Assembly (NCBI GenBank): GCA_026168455.1
Contig: CM047426.1
Span: 47,935,589 to 47,999,588 of the forward strand
DNA: 64,000 nt
Origin: Theocolax elegans
Taxonomy: Eukaryota > Arthropoda > Insecta > Hymenoptera > Cerocephalidae
Reading direction: 5' to 3'
Part shown: piece by piece, positions 53,400 through 64,000 of the stretch
Position numbering within the stretch: position 1 is the stretch's first letter
How the letters are laid out: each line of letters opens with the position of its first letter
The notes under the pieces: model-generated
What the model was told of the DNA's origin: nothing
The model's input: the letters and a program-made list of their open reading frames with translations, nothing else
The model's database searches: none
Position numbers and translations under genes: made by a program

Positions 53400-54233
53400 A
53401 TTGTTAACAATATTGTGTAACTGTGGTTAAATATCTTCGTTAGGAATTTCTGCATTTATAAATTTATCAATTTTATCAGGAGTATCGATTTTATCATTTT
53501 CATCTAAAAATAATAGCATGTGCATGTGTGGTAGACCACTTTTTTGAAAATCAATGACATAACAGTAAGCAACACATTTTCTTAAAACTGCTTTTTTAAC
53601 TAATAGTTTTTTAAATTCTTTTACTTTTTGTTGAAATACTTTAACAACAATATCTGGTCTTCAATTGCAGTTTTGTATTTGCTAGTCTGTTATTTCTTTC
53701 CAGTTTGGATTATATGTCATTCCCCTTTAAAAAATGATGTGAAGCCTCTTAAAACGTGATATGATTGGTCAATTGAAAATGACGTAATTGCATGTATCTA
53801 TGGAAACGGGCAAAACAAAAGTTTTTAAAATGTATGCTTAGGAAAAGTACGTAACCTGCTTTAAAATTAAAACATTAAAAATATAAAGAAACTAAACATA
53901 AATGAAAGGTGCGCGCTTGCTACACCTACTACTACCTTACTAGATGGCTTCTAGTGTCATAAATAAGTCATGCTTTCTATAACGGTTTACGATACCCAAT
54001 AAATCAATATATTTTTGTTTTAGAAATCTTGAACTGCCGGTACAATTTGATGGAAGTATATACATTTTTCCGATTTTTACATTTTCAGTTTCTTTCTTTT
54101 TATGTAGATAATCCATCACGCCTTTATAACAATCGCTGCTTAAATTATTTTGATTTTTTATGATAAAATAAAATCTTGTGGTTTCAACTTTTATAAAAGC
54201 ATCAATTTCTGCCTGTTGAGAAACTTTTCCCAA
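53400..54233 (-). pseudogene. Helitron 2 Rep domain, first half
   Basis: 54233-53940 carries LPSNCTGSSRFL and 'K-H-D-L-F-M-T-L-E', the block before the HUH site; 53670-53400 carries VFQQKVKEFKKLL and GLPHMHMLLFLDENDKIDT, the HUH site and its following acidic stretch. Both histidines are kept. At least three frameshifts or stops separate the pieces. Confidence 0.8.
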
Positions 54234-55795
54234 ATTAAAATGCGGGTTGAAACTATTATCTAAGTGTAAGTAAATCTATAATTATAAAATTGTAAGGTTG
54301 AAATGTTATCATTTTTATTTTTGTATTTCATATAAGGCATCCATCCGTATCCTCCATTTGGATAAATAAGTGGATAAGTCATAGGATAAGTGTGTTTACT
54401 TATTTAAGGTATGCTAATTGGAGTATCATATCTTGAATATATAACTATATCACGTTGTGCAGGAGGGAGCCCATTTTTTCTAAAAATACCATCGCAACTT
54501 CATTACAAGTAGCTTCATTTTATATATATTTGTCTAATTCTACTTCGTACATCATTTTATAAGTTTTAGCATAAGGGTTAATATTTCTCTATAAGCTATC
54601 TATTTGACATAACAATTCTAATTTTGTAACAGAATTATTTTTGTATCTTTTTCTTTCAATCGTAACTAATTCATTATCTAGAACATGCAATTGTATTTAT
54701 TTTCGAGCGTTATTTTTGTTTGGGTGCAAAGAATGAACGTTGTGATATATTTGACCACGAATTCTGGTAATTTATAGTCTACTACTTAGTAATTTGTCAA
54801 AATTTGCTCCAAAACTTGTAAAAGCCAAATCATTATTATATATACGAATATTTTTAGGAAAATTATTACTATTTTCTGATAGTCCAATAGCTAATTGTTT
54901 TAACAGATCTGGACAAGGAGGATTTTCCGGCAAATTTATTTTTCCTTTGTGAAAACAATTAGAGAATGCTTAATCTTGAGTATATTCAAAAGCAAAATGT
55001 CTAGCGCCACAATGTTATCAATTTCCAGTCATACCACCTAAATTATTTTCGTTAGTTGATTTTTCATCAAATTGTACATTTGCAATTCCGCCTATAAATT
55101 TTGATTTACTTATTGATTTTAAACTTTTTTCATTTTTAATTAAAATACGTTCTTTTAATTTTTTTTTACACTTTTTTCATTTTTTACAGTTTTTGAATTA
55201 TTATATAAATTATAATATTTTTTATCTTCATCAATTTTAAATTTTTTCAGTAATATAATTGAAGTTTAAATTTTGTTAACATCTTTTGCACAAATATGTC
55301 TTTTATATGTTCTGAACATATTTTTACTATTTCTTATATATCCTGTTTTATCTCTTTAATTACAATAAATTCTTCATTTTTGTTTTTCCAATAAGTTTCC
55401 CTTTTCCAATTTGTTTCATTCTCTTTCATTTTCTACTTTCATCATTATACACTCATTGCCTTTTTAAGTTTCTTCGTTGTTTTCGTAACAAATTTTTTTT
55501 TGTAACTTACAACCACTACTAACCTCACTTAAAACATAGGCTTGTTTTTCTTTATGTCGTCCCCATTTATTATTTGTTTTTCTAAGATTCTATTTTGTTT
55601 TCTCTTATTTTTTTTCTTCTAACGAATAGTCACTATTATTTTTACTTAGAATGTAAACCTTTTTTTACGTAATGTATTTTTTTCTTATTCTCTCTTTATT
55701 TCGTCAATATTCATTGTTTTTTTAACATTATTTGTTCTTTTCTTTTTATTTTTTTAATTTTTTTCTCCAATTCATTATGTTTATTTCGTTTCATT

Positions 55796-56215
55796 TTTGT
55801 AATAAAATAAATTGTTAGATTGCATTTCATTGTCTATCAATTAACGTTACAGAATTAACACAAGTTATTATTAATATTATTAAAATGAGTTTTGAATTAT
55901 TTGGAAATAATTGGTTGATATAAATTTTATATTGATCTTTTAAAAATTTAGCATTTAAACTATCATAAATGTGTATTGTATTCATTGATTATTGAAACCG
56001 GATTAATATTATAAGTTTTTTGAACTAAAAATGTTGATTTCATGTTAAACGAGAAATATAAATTGAGTATATTATTAAGTTGTAATATGTGTGTATCATT
56101 TAACATTGAAGCAACACGACTATATGGATTAAGTCCTTTTATAACTAATTTATGTCTGTTAAATACATTACATAAGTGAAATTTTATATAAAAATATTTC
56201 TAATATCAATCTTAA
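55796..56215. other. AT-rich, no gene recognised
   Basis: Possible 5' non-coding part of Helitron 2 followed by unrelated sequence. Confidence 0.35.
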
Positions 56216-56440
56216 GAGGATGTCGGAGCCATAGCCTCCGTTCATAACCGCTCGATCTCGAGGCTTCGAATGGCGCTGTAGTGAGGTGTCGATTTCTACG
56301 ATAAACGTACTTCAAAAATAAACTATAATTTTTACAGCTACATATAGCTGTTGAAAGATACTTTCCCCCTTAGCTATGACTAAAACTAAGGTAATTGTAA
56401 TGTTAGTTTTGGCAGCAATTGTTTATTTTTTTAAAGAAAT
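56216..56440. mobile_element. TTAA-A family MITE, copy 3 (left half)
   Basis: Preceded by TTAA (56212-56215), begins GAGGATGTCGGAGCC and follows copies 1 and 2 to TTAAAGAAATGT, where similarity stops. The right arm is lost, and it is more diverged than the others. Confidence 0.78.
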
Positions 56441-56636
56441 GTATAATTCAGTAATTTTATTATGCATTATTAAATATTCCACATAGAATTTGTGCCTCTA
56501 GACAGTACTTTATATAAAACACCTTCCACGAAGGTGTCAAAATTCGCACGTATGGTTTCCAATCACACTTTTAAAAATGTTATCTGATAAAAAAATCTTT
56601 AATTCTTACTCCCATCCTATTTCTACTTATATTTTG

Positions 56637-57060
56637 CTTAAACTTCATAGAGTTTCTGCAATAGAAAATACTGAAATCAAATCGACATAAGCAACAAGTA
56701 TCTTTAATTAAATATTAATATATTTTTTTTGCTTAAACTCCATAAAGTTTCTGCAAAAATCAAATCGACATAAGCAACAAATATTTTTAATTAAATATTT
56801 ATATTTTTTTTGTTTAAACTCCATAAAAAGTTTCTGCAATAGAAAGTACTGTAATCAAAGCGGAATAATCGACAAGTATTTTTTACGATACCATACATTG
56901 TATTTTAATTAAAATTTATATATTTTCTTAAACTCCATAAAAAGTTTCTGCAATAGAAAGTACTGAAATCAAAGCGAAATAATCGACAAGTATTTTTTAC
57001 CATGTAATACATTGTATTTTTTTTAATTAAACTTTTATATATTTTGCTTAAACTTCATTA
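56637..57060. repeat. Tandem repeat of about 80-115-bp units
   Basis: Four and a half units, each beginning CTTAAACTYCATAAA, then AGTTTCTGCAATAGAAA, GACATAAGCAAC or AATAATCGACAAG, and an AT-rich end. Units differ by indels, so the array is old. Confidence 0.8.
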
Positions 57061-57691
57061 AAAATTTTTATTAATTTCCACAAAACTGATAAAAAGGAAA
57101 CTTCTTTTTTTTATTCTCTTGAAATAAACAATGTCTATCCTTTCCGTGCTTTACATCAGTAGATAAAAAATTTTATAGAATAATAATAATTCATTTGTGC
57201 AAAATTAATTTTTGCATAACTAATAAAAAAGTAATTTCTCTTTTTTTATGCTCTTTAAATAAAATAATACTTGCACCACCATTGATTAAGTATTTCAGTT
57301 GAGTTATTTTTGACTTACTAATATCCTCTTACATATCGTTGATAGTAGGTTATCGTGCAAAATAATATGGTCAAATAAAGCATTCTAATGGTTTACATCT
57401 AAACTAAAATGTATTTCCGATTTCCAATTATATATTCTATGAATATGTGTATATTCTTTTTTTACCATCGAATTGTTATCAAGTATTAGTGCTTCATATC
57501 ACTGCAAAAGCAAATAAAAATCAATCGCTGTGTCGACAATAGGCCTTATTAAAAACATATAATGTCGTTATATAAATCTTATAAATCTTACTTAAGGGGG
57601 TTCCAAAGCCAATTTTTACCGACTGAGTCCACAGTCCGTTGACTGATAAGAAAAATGATCGGAAATAAAAACGTACAGACTTGAGCATAAA

Positions 57692-57922
57692 ATAAGGACA
57701 TAGTTGCCCTACATTTCAGTAGTATCTACCACTACACGAATTTTTATGAAGAAATATGAAGAAATAAAAAAATGGCACTTGAATGAAAATCAATATCTTC
57801 TGTCCACGCAAAGAGTAAATTTCAATCAAATGCCATTTCGAAGAGAATTTATATTTTGATCTGAAAATTTGTACACAAGTAGCTGATGTTGTAAGAAAGG
57901 GCAACTATGTCTTCATTTTACG
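57692..57922. mobile_element. MITE-like repeat with GACATAGTTGCCC ends, and its truncated copy
   Basis: AAGGACATAGTTGCCCT at the left is inverted at 57899-57915. A 178-bp part (57697-57874) recurs at 58073-58250 in the same orientation with about 4 per cent difference and without the right end. Confidence 0.6.
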
Positions 57923-58072
57923 AATTTTTTCAAAAAATAAAAAAGTTTTATTATCATATTTACAACCTCCTCCATCGCTAGATGGCGGCACAGATTGTCA
58001 CGATGCTGCAGCCCGATTTCGTATACAAAAAGTAATTCGTAAAAAAATATAAAGCGATTGGGGTAATATCAA

Positions 58073-58250
58073 GACATAGTTGCCCTACATTTCAGTAGTA
58101 TCTACCACTACACGAATTTTTATGAAGAAATATGAAGAAATAGAAAAATGGCACTTGAATGAAAATCAACATCTTCTGTCCACGCAAAGAGTAAATTGCA
58201 ATCAAATGACATTTAGAAGAGAATTTATATTTTGATCTTAAAATTTGTAC
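58073..58250. repeat. Direct repeat of 57697-57874
   Basis: Same length of 178 bases, seven or so substitutions by eye, no indels. Confidence 0.9.
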
Positions 58251-59082
58251 GGATAATATTCTGGGAAAAGATTCGTTATGCGGTTCCAGTTATACAAAAT
58301 TTTGCAATGTGTTCAAAATAAATAGCATCTACTACATAATATTGATTATGCAGAAATAATGAAAAAGGGTAAGTATAATTTAATTTTATAATATTTATAC
58401 AACTTTTTATAAGTAAAAAATTTTTGACTCAAAGGTATTTTTGGAAATCACTATTTTGATACTTAAAAGATTAATGGATCAACCGGATTTGCATGTACTA
58501 TGATTTACACAATGTAATTTATTTTTCCATGTTAATTTGGGTCTAAATTTTATTGATATGACAAAGGCACGTGTGGGCCAAATGTAGATAAAAAAGATGT
58601 TATCAACGTTTTGAGGCAATTTTCAATGTACAGCTGACTATTTGGCAACGAAACCATAAAATGTAAAAAAAGCTTGGTTAGGCTTTATTTATTCGAATCT
58701 AATAAGAATTTTATGTGATTTTATACACACACAACGTGTGAATTGATGTGTTATTAAAAACAGCAAATCTTAAATTTCAACAAGTATTACAAAACCTATT
58801 TTTTATACATTTAAATCATTGAGAGGATTTCAGGATCATGGGTACAAAGAAGATAAATTACTTGCGTAAGAAATCAACAAAATGGACACAAAGGTAATAT
58901 AAAGAATTTAAATACGTATTCTTTTAATACATTATTTTTTGCGTTGTGAAATTTTTTTCATAAATAACTCGAAACAAACAAAAGACAGGTCGCTTTAACA
59001 TTACATTGGGAAACAATAACTTAAATATGTACCGATCAAAAATTAAAAGAAATATATTTCCTTTTAAGTCATCCAAGACGTT

Positions 59083-59650
59083 GAACAAATACTGGTGTAA
59101 AGAAAAAATATTGACTCGATTAGAGCAGGAATGCCCTTCTCCTGGGCGAAAAGGTTCTATAGACGGTCCAAGCAGCAATCAATCCGTTAGCTGCTCGGAC
59201 CGCCTATAGACCGCCCTCAGGAAAAATCCAACTCCAGCCTTGCTACGGCATAATCGTTTGGAATTTAGCGCTTTTGACTGAGAAATTTTCACTAGATACA
59301 CTGATTTAGTAATTTTTTTTAAAAAAAGTATATTATTTATAAATCATCACATAATATTTTTTAATAATTTTAAATAAAAAAAAACAAATCTTTTTGAACT
59401 TTTGGATAAATTGAATAATTACCGATGCAAAGAAAAAATATTGGTTCCATTAAAGCTGAAATGCCCTTCTCCTGAACGAAAAGGTTCTATAGACGGTCCA
59501 AGCAGTAATCAATCCGTTTGCTGTTCGGACCGCCTATAGATAGCACTCAGGAACAATCCAACTCCAGCCTTGCTACGGCATAATCGTTTGGAATTTTGCA
59601 TTCTTGAATGAGAAATTTTTTACTAGATACACTTTTTTAGTAATTTATTA
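59083..59650. repeat. Duplicated 235-bp block with a conserved hairpin
   Basis: 59083-59318 and 59415-59648 are diverged direct repeats (about 80 per cent). The best-kept part is a hairpin, TCTATAGACGGTCC...GGACCGCCTATAGA, at 59156-59210 and 59486-59540: 20-base arms, 14-15-base loop, the same two A-C mismatches in both. Outside it, GCCTTGCTACGGCATAATCG is also conserved. Confidence 0.75.
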
Positions 59651-59659
59651 AAAAAAGTA

Positions 59660-60480
59660 TACTCGCGCCTGCGCAGTACGTGCTTGTACGCGGTACATCG
59701 ATCTCGCATCGAGCGAGCGAGTCGATTACCGCTGTATTCAGGCTGTAGCGGTGCACATCTGCTGTAAGTGTATGTTGACCTTGTGCTGTTTTCGTCTCGG
59801 AGATGCTGTATAACTTCTTTCCAGGTAACTATTAACTCGTTCTATATTATCTGTCGTCAACTAATTGGTACTGTGTGAATTTCAGGCACAAAGCTCACCC
59901 GACGGTGCATCGCTGCTCAGAGCCGAGTCAACCCTCTCTCCTCGCTAACGTCAACTTCGGTGACTGATAGCTGCTCCGTCTACAGCTCCAGGTAAATACT
60001 TTGTCGTGAGGTTTATGCAAGTATGCGTATTTGTATATGTGCTCATTTAAGAGGTCTACTGTACACGTTGTTTGTGCATACCAACCTAACCTCAATCTGT
60101 CCTATGCTGTTCATTGTACAGCTGTAGTCTCTACATATAGCTGTACTTTAATTTCCTTCATCTTTTGTCTTCTGCCTATTGCTGCGTATCCTCTTCTTGG
60201 TTCCTTACCCTCTTAATGCGTATTTGCTCTCATTAAGTAACTTGTTTACAGCTGTATTTTGGTTGGCGTTGGAGGTTCTCCTGCTTCCTGCCTGGATACT
60301 ACCTCTTCGCCTTGACTGCTGTCCTGTGAGGCTACGGAGGGTCCCGGAGGCTTCCTGGTGATCACCTCCCTTAGAATATCCTGCCTGCAGTGTCAGATCC
60401 GGAGGAGCCCACCTGATATTCTCTGAGCTCGCCCAAGGTTCTCATCGCCAGGGCCACCTTAGTGTTTGTGCGCCGTGCTT
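59660..60480 (+). promoter_or_regulatory. GC-richer segment with core-promoter and splice-like signals
   Basis: CTCGCGCCTGCGCAGTACG at 59666 resembles an NRF-1-type site. Splice-like signals follow: CTGCT/GTAAGTG (59764), TTTCAG at 59884 and CTCCAG/GTAAAT (59991-59992). No reading frame across them was convincing. It may be the 5' end of a transcript, or the 5' part of a LINE whose 3' tail lies near 60680. Confidence 0.25.
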
Positions 60481-60690
60481 GGGAAAGGGGTTTTAGTATG
60501 TGAGGGTAGGTAGGATTTAGCTGATGTGCGGATAGGTAGCTAGGGAAAGGTATACGGGTAGGTAGGTGTAGCCAGGGACTCGTATAGCTTGTACGGGTAG
60601 GTAGGTGTTCGCCAGGGGTTCAGTAGCTGTCACTTGACATGTGCAAAGCACATTGTCACAGTAGTAATAAATAAATAAATAATATAATCA
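60481..60690 (+). repeat. Likely LINE 3' end with AATA tail
   Basis: Repeated GGGTAGGTAGG, then CTTGACATGTGCAAAGCACA and TTGTCACAGTAGT leading into (AATA)n at 60668-60683. The GGTAGGTAGG and TTGTCACA elements also occur at 190-265. Confidence 0.45.
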
Positions 60691-60889
60691 TTTTTAATTT
60701 ATTTTATAGAGTCTTGGGAGTATAAAGATTGATATACAGGCAACAATACAGGAACAGTAAGATTCGCTATTTGTCAGTCCCTAGCGCCGTCGGATATTAA
60801 ATCTGTTATGACTTCTGCACTTATAGCTATCAAGCCCCTTTCAGAATTGAGTTACAGCAGGTTCTTGGAAATATTAACAGTGTCACGTC

Positions 60890-61285
60890 ATGAACGTTCA
60901 ATTAAAAATGGCTCTCGCGCTTATACTTGCATCACACGCTATCGAGCCTTTTGATCAATATTGTGTTTCTTGCGATTTAGCACTTGATCGGCTTATGCCA
61001 CCTAAGCCAATACGTAGCGGCGGTTTCCTACTTTATTCTAAGAGATTAGATGCGATAACTATATTCCTTATTGGTATTCTTTAGAAAGCAGCGATGAAGA
61101 GTACATCGAGGAAACCAAGGATGGTTACTCTGCTCCTCTCATACATTTAGATGATAAAGTTGATGCCAATCTGAAGAAGAAAATAAAGATGTACAGTAGT
61201 CACAGAGCTAAGCTCTTTAAATACGAACTGGTACAGAGGAGTGAAAGGAGAGAGATAATCGACATCAAATTATTGAAACATTGAG
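60890..61285 (+). pseudogene. Decayed coding stretch, unknown family
   Basis: 60890-61084 is open for 64 codons from ATG; a second frame, open from about 61043 to 61284, reads as a polar, lysine- and glutamate-rich tail (YSLESSDEEYIEETKDG, then KLFKYELVQRSERRE). The change of frame suggests one indel in an old gene. No motif points to a family. Confidence 0.3.
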
Positions 61286-62570
61286 AAATTATTGCTAAAA
61301 ATATGACTTAAATTTTAGATCAAGAAATAAGAAAAAAATCGAAACAATCATAAAATTATCAATTCAAACATAATAATACACTACTTTTGAATTATCTAAT
61401 CAAAAGATAATATAGTATTTAAAAATTACCTACACGAAAGGTAATATGCTTTTTGAAAATTATCTAAGCGAAAGATAATAAACAGTTTATAAATTATTTT
61501 GTATACTAGAGAGAGGGAAAGTCGCGAGTCGCGGTACATAAACAAGCATCCACCGCCATCTATTATCTAAGGAAAATGCCAATTTGTTTGAAATAACTAG
61601 CGTTGATGAAATATACAATGGCCATGTTTTTGGAAAAATGCGTATACGCATAGAACATTATGCAATTACTTTTTATAGTCAATTACGTGCACAGGAAACA
61701 CGTCAATAAGTACTATTTGGAATAATATGTGTATATGCTAAACACGTACATTTTTCCATTAGCACATTTTTTGTGGGCAGAATAACGTATTATTCTGCAT
61801 CAGTAGTACTGTTGGTGTCATCTACGATCGTTTGTAACTGACACCGTAAGGTGGTGCTACTCTCTCGCGTCGGGGATAATGTATGTCACCTATATTACCA
61901 ACATGGGGTCGATAAAGTTGCAGGAATAGCTTTGAACCCCCTTAAAAACCAAACTTAAAATATTTTATAAGTCTTTTATACAGGGTGATCCAGAAACATA
62001 GGTAACATATATATATATATTCCGATTCAGAAAATTAATTCGAGTATAACCCCGTCGGAATTTTAAAAAAATATTAATTAGGCGAGGTGTAATTAATTTT
62101 TGAAATGGGCCAATCAGAGGCCGGATTAGGGAAGAAAGGTGAACGGCGTTGCCGCGCGAGACTAATGCAACAGGTCAACGAGCGAAGCGGCCGAGACGCC
62201 TGAACATAGCTAATGCGTATAGCAGAAGCTAAGATCGCGAAAGCGAATGAATCGCAAAATATATTTTACGAGATTGATTGTATGAATAAAATGTACAATC
62301 AAGGAAATGATTTTTATTTAAGTTTGAATTAGACCGCAGACTAATAAATTCATTACTACTATTATTAATTTACTTACTAAATCTATAATACGCGTGCGTT
62401 ATAAATATGAGATTATTACAGTTTTTAATCTCATCGTATTTACATTAATTTATTGAAACCTTTATGACGAGTTTTAAGACAATAAAATTTTGAATTGAAT
62501 TAAGTTTTGTGTACAATATAGCCAATAAATACGTTTACCATAAAGATATATCGCTACATATTGGAAATAT
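61286..62570. other. No gene; one transposon-end-like motif
   Basis: 61983 TACAGGGTGATCCAGAAA resembles mariner-type ends (TA then CAGGGTG...). No inverse partner seen. The rest is AT-rich with a GC-rich patch at 62110-62200. Confidence 0.4.
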
Positions 62571-62579
62571 ATTAATTAA

Positions 62580-63100
62580 TTTTGCAAATATATTGGCAAT
62601 AATATTGCTAGGTAAATAATTCCTAGTCCGTGTAAAATGAAATTTAGCTGAAGCCTCAATTCTCCGTTTAAAAAACATAATGCTACCGCGAGCGCTCTCC
62701 GATGTTCGCGCACATCAAATTTTGTGTTCGCGGAGTAAGCCCGCCGCGGGCGCTCTCCGACGTTCGCGCTCATCAAATTTTGTACTCGCGGAGTAAGCCC
62801 GTCGCGGACGCTCTCGGACGTCCGCACTGCAAGAGCAAACGTGCTCGAAAAAAGTTACTTCGTTAAAATTACAATTCATTGTGTTTTAGACTTAATAAAT
62901 ATTTTGGAAAACTCGTTCCAAATGTTTAGGATAATAATTGCAATAGTCTGGCTGTTGAACTGAATTGAGTGTTCAATATACAAAATGCCAATGAATAACT
63001 ACCATAAATTCGCAATATATTGGTAATATATTAGTAATAATATTGCTAGTAAGTTAATTCCGAGTCCGTGTAAAATAAAATCTAGCTGAACCCTCGATGA
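62580..63100. repeat. Diverged direct repeats around TATTGGCAATAATATTGC
   Basis: 62580-62660 and 63008-63090 share ATATATTGG, AATAATATTGCTAG, CCGTGTAAAAT and TAGCTGAA, about 80 per cent. Confidence 0.7.
62687..62826. repeat. 58-bp GC-rich tandem repeat
   Basis: CGCTCTC recurs at 62693, 62751 and 62809, with CATCAAATTTTGT and TCGCGGAGTAAGCCCG in each unit; about 2.4 copies. Confidence 0.88.
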
Positions 63101-63419
63101 AGTTTTATAATAGTCTGGGAATCATCTAGCTACAGTGTATCTATAATATCTTTACGTTTACCAAATATTTTTAAACTGATTTTTTATAATATATTAGTAT
63201 ATGCTGAACAAATCGATATCATTAAAATTAATTGGATCATATCTTTACTAAAAATCGGTATTATGAGAAATCGTGGATTTATGTCACGCATCTTAGTAAT
63301 TATTCGGATGACCAAAGACAGACGTTCATTCACGTTTTCATCCACTTGAGGTAATAAAAGATCATCGATTCGTCGGTAGTATTGACAATTTGGAAGACAC
63401 GAAACGTAATGGCGATATA

Positions 63420-63605
63420 TTGATAATACTTTGGCAATATGTTGGCAACATATTGGCAACATATTGACAACATATTGGCAATATATTGGCAACATATTGG
63501 CAATACTTTGGCAACATATTGGCAATATATTGACAATACTTTGACAACATATTGGCAATATATTGACAATACTTTGGCAACATATTGGCAATATATTGAT
63601 AATAC
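63420..63605. repeat. 11-bp minisatellite TTGGCAAYATA
   Basis: About 17 units in strict 11-base phase, with a higher-order pattern of three units (TTGACAATACT, TTGGCAACATA, TTGGCAATATA). Open frames on both strands here reflect the repeat. Confidence 0.92.
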
Positions 63606-64000
63606 AAATAATAAATACCCTCGTAAAAAAATTAAAGTTTATATGAACATTATATAAACTTTAGGTTTGGCTAAACTTGATATGGGGTTGGCCAACGAGA
63701 CTGAGCCGGACTTGTGCAGTTGACTGTTCAAGTTTTGTGAAAGTATATCAAATGTTCAGCTGAAATTCATATAAAGTTTATATAAAGTTTTTTTACAATT
63801 ACTGACAAATAAAATATAGTTTATACTAAGTTTAGCTGAACTCAATATTAACGTGATAGCAAGTTCAGGTTTATAAAGTCATATAATGTTGTTAACAACA
63901 TACCCAAAGAAAAATTTTAAAAATCTGCTTTAACTGACTTCAGTAAGAATACATCGGTTAGAAAAATGGTGAAAATAGATACATTGTGGTATTTTAAATT
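63606..64000. other. No gene recognised
   Basis: AT-rich. Several variants of TATAAAGTTTATAT and TTTAGGTTTGGCTAAACTTGAT suggest a degenerate repeat. Confidence 0.4.

Larger units (their letters stand above)
52847..55795 (-). mobile_element. Helitron 2, diverged and decayed
   Basis: Minus-strand remains, in order: K/E-rich start (MKRNKHNELEKKIKKIKRK, 55795), FAFEYTQD then NNDLAFTSFGANFDKLL and RIRGQIYHNVHSLHPN (55020-54720), KMYILPSNCTGSSRFLKQ and HDLFMTLE (54233-53940), HUH motif SGLPHMHMLLFL (about 53560-53525), FPKNYNN and SGYPCY (53330-53260), and the paired tyrosines of CIQYLFKYC (about 53110). All belong to the N-terminal and Rep part of Helitron proteins. Helicase is missing. It is far more AT-rich and diverged than Helitron 1. 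Confidence 0.8.
57596..61941. mobile_element. Possible 4.3-kb TTAA-flanked element
   Basis: GGGGGTTCCAAAGC after TTAA (57592-57595) is matched by GCTTTGAACCCCC before TTAA (61942-61945), inverted ends of 13-14 bp with one extra base. No transposase was recognised in between; the internal content is repeats and one decayed coding stretch (60890-61285). The pair could be coincidence or two ends of different copies. Confidence 0.3.

Noticed and set aside
60031..60361. Leucine-rich short frames resembling membrane proteins
   Set aside because: Chance frames in a T- and C-rich non-coding segment with no consistent start or splice structure.
63184..63657. Several cysteine- or tryptophan-rich open frames
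   Set aside because: Both strands are open through the 11-bp minisatellite; pure repeat translation.

Overview
The window reads as repeat-dense intergenic or heterochromatic DNA of an insect. It is AT-rich, has no operons or ribosome binding sites, and is packed with eukaryotic transposons: two Helitron lineages plus a third Helitron fragment, Ty1/copia, Ty3/gypsy, a probable BEL/Pao fragment, an I/LOA-type LINE, Tc1/mariner (DD41D) and many fold-back MITEs. A 5S-rRNA-derived SINE and the mix of families suit Hymenoptera, but no host gene here fixes the species. I found no rRNA operon, CRISPR array or confident conserved host gene.

Layout. 1-4700: old LINE pieces, then two clusters (1889-2140 and 3724-4280) of a 12-base core, CGTGAGCACACG, whose flanking arms differ from copy to copy yet remain complementary. 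The second cluster lies just downstream of a TATA box. 5150-7345: a 2.2-kb fold-back element carrying a nested TTAA-type MITE. 8530-13260: a decayed Helitron (Rep plus Pif1 helicase). 13990-14600: a fold-back with a second nested TTAA MITE. 15290-20160: BEL-like LTR/gag remnant, then a copia element with a nested TA MITE and a clean 3' LTR. 20560-22410: gypsy RNase H remnant, tRNA-like SINE head, and a possible signal-peptide exon. 23830-30540: gypsy-type material in both orientations, including an envelope-like glycoprotein pseudogene of chuviral type, a TA fold-back that split pol, and a tandemly duplicated protease region.

30600-41450: two fold-backs and a nearly intact LINE on the minus strand (ORF1; ORF2 with endonuclease, RT and RNase H) bounded by a 12-bp target-site duplication and disturbed by two tandem duplications. 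41690-43450: endonuclease fragment of another LINE, a 5S SINE, and a Helitron helicase fragment split by a MITE. 44500-45600: a CpG-rich segment and a 71-aa secreted-peptide candidate. 46355-49967: a DD41D mariner-group transposon with about 0.5-kb inverted repeats and tandem-repeat modules. 50060-50740: a related relic. 51826-52374: an uninterrupted unknown ORF. 52850-55800: a second, more diverged Helitron on the minus strand. 56200-64000: repeats, a duplicated hairpin, a possible 4.3-kb TTAA-flanked element, and minisatellites.

Most elements are nested, which gives a relative chronology: MITEs entered fold-backs, copia, gypsy and Helitron sequence after those had inserted. Four direct tandem duplications with near-identical copies, at least one with single-base deletions concentrated in one copy, suggest recent rearrangement or long-read assembly error.
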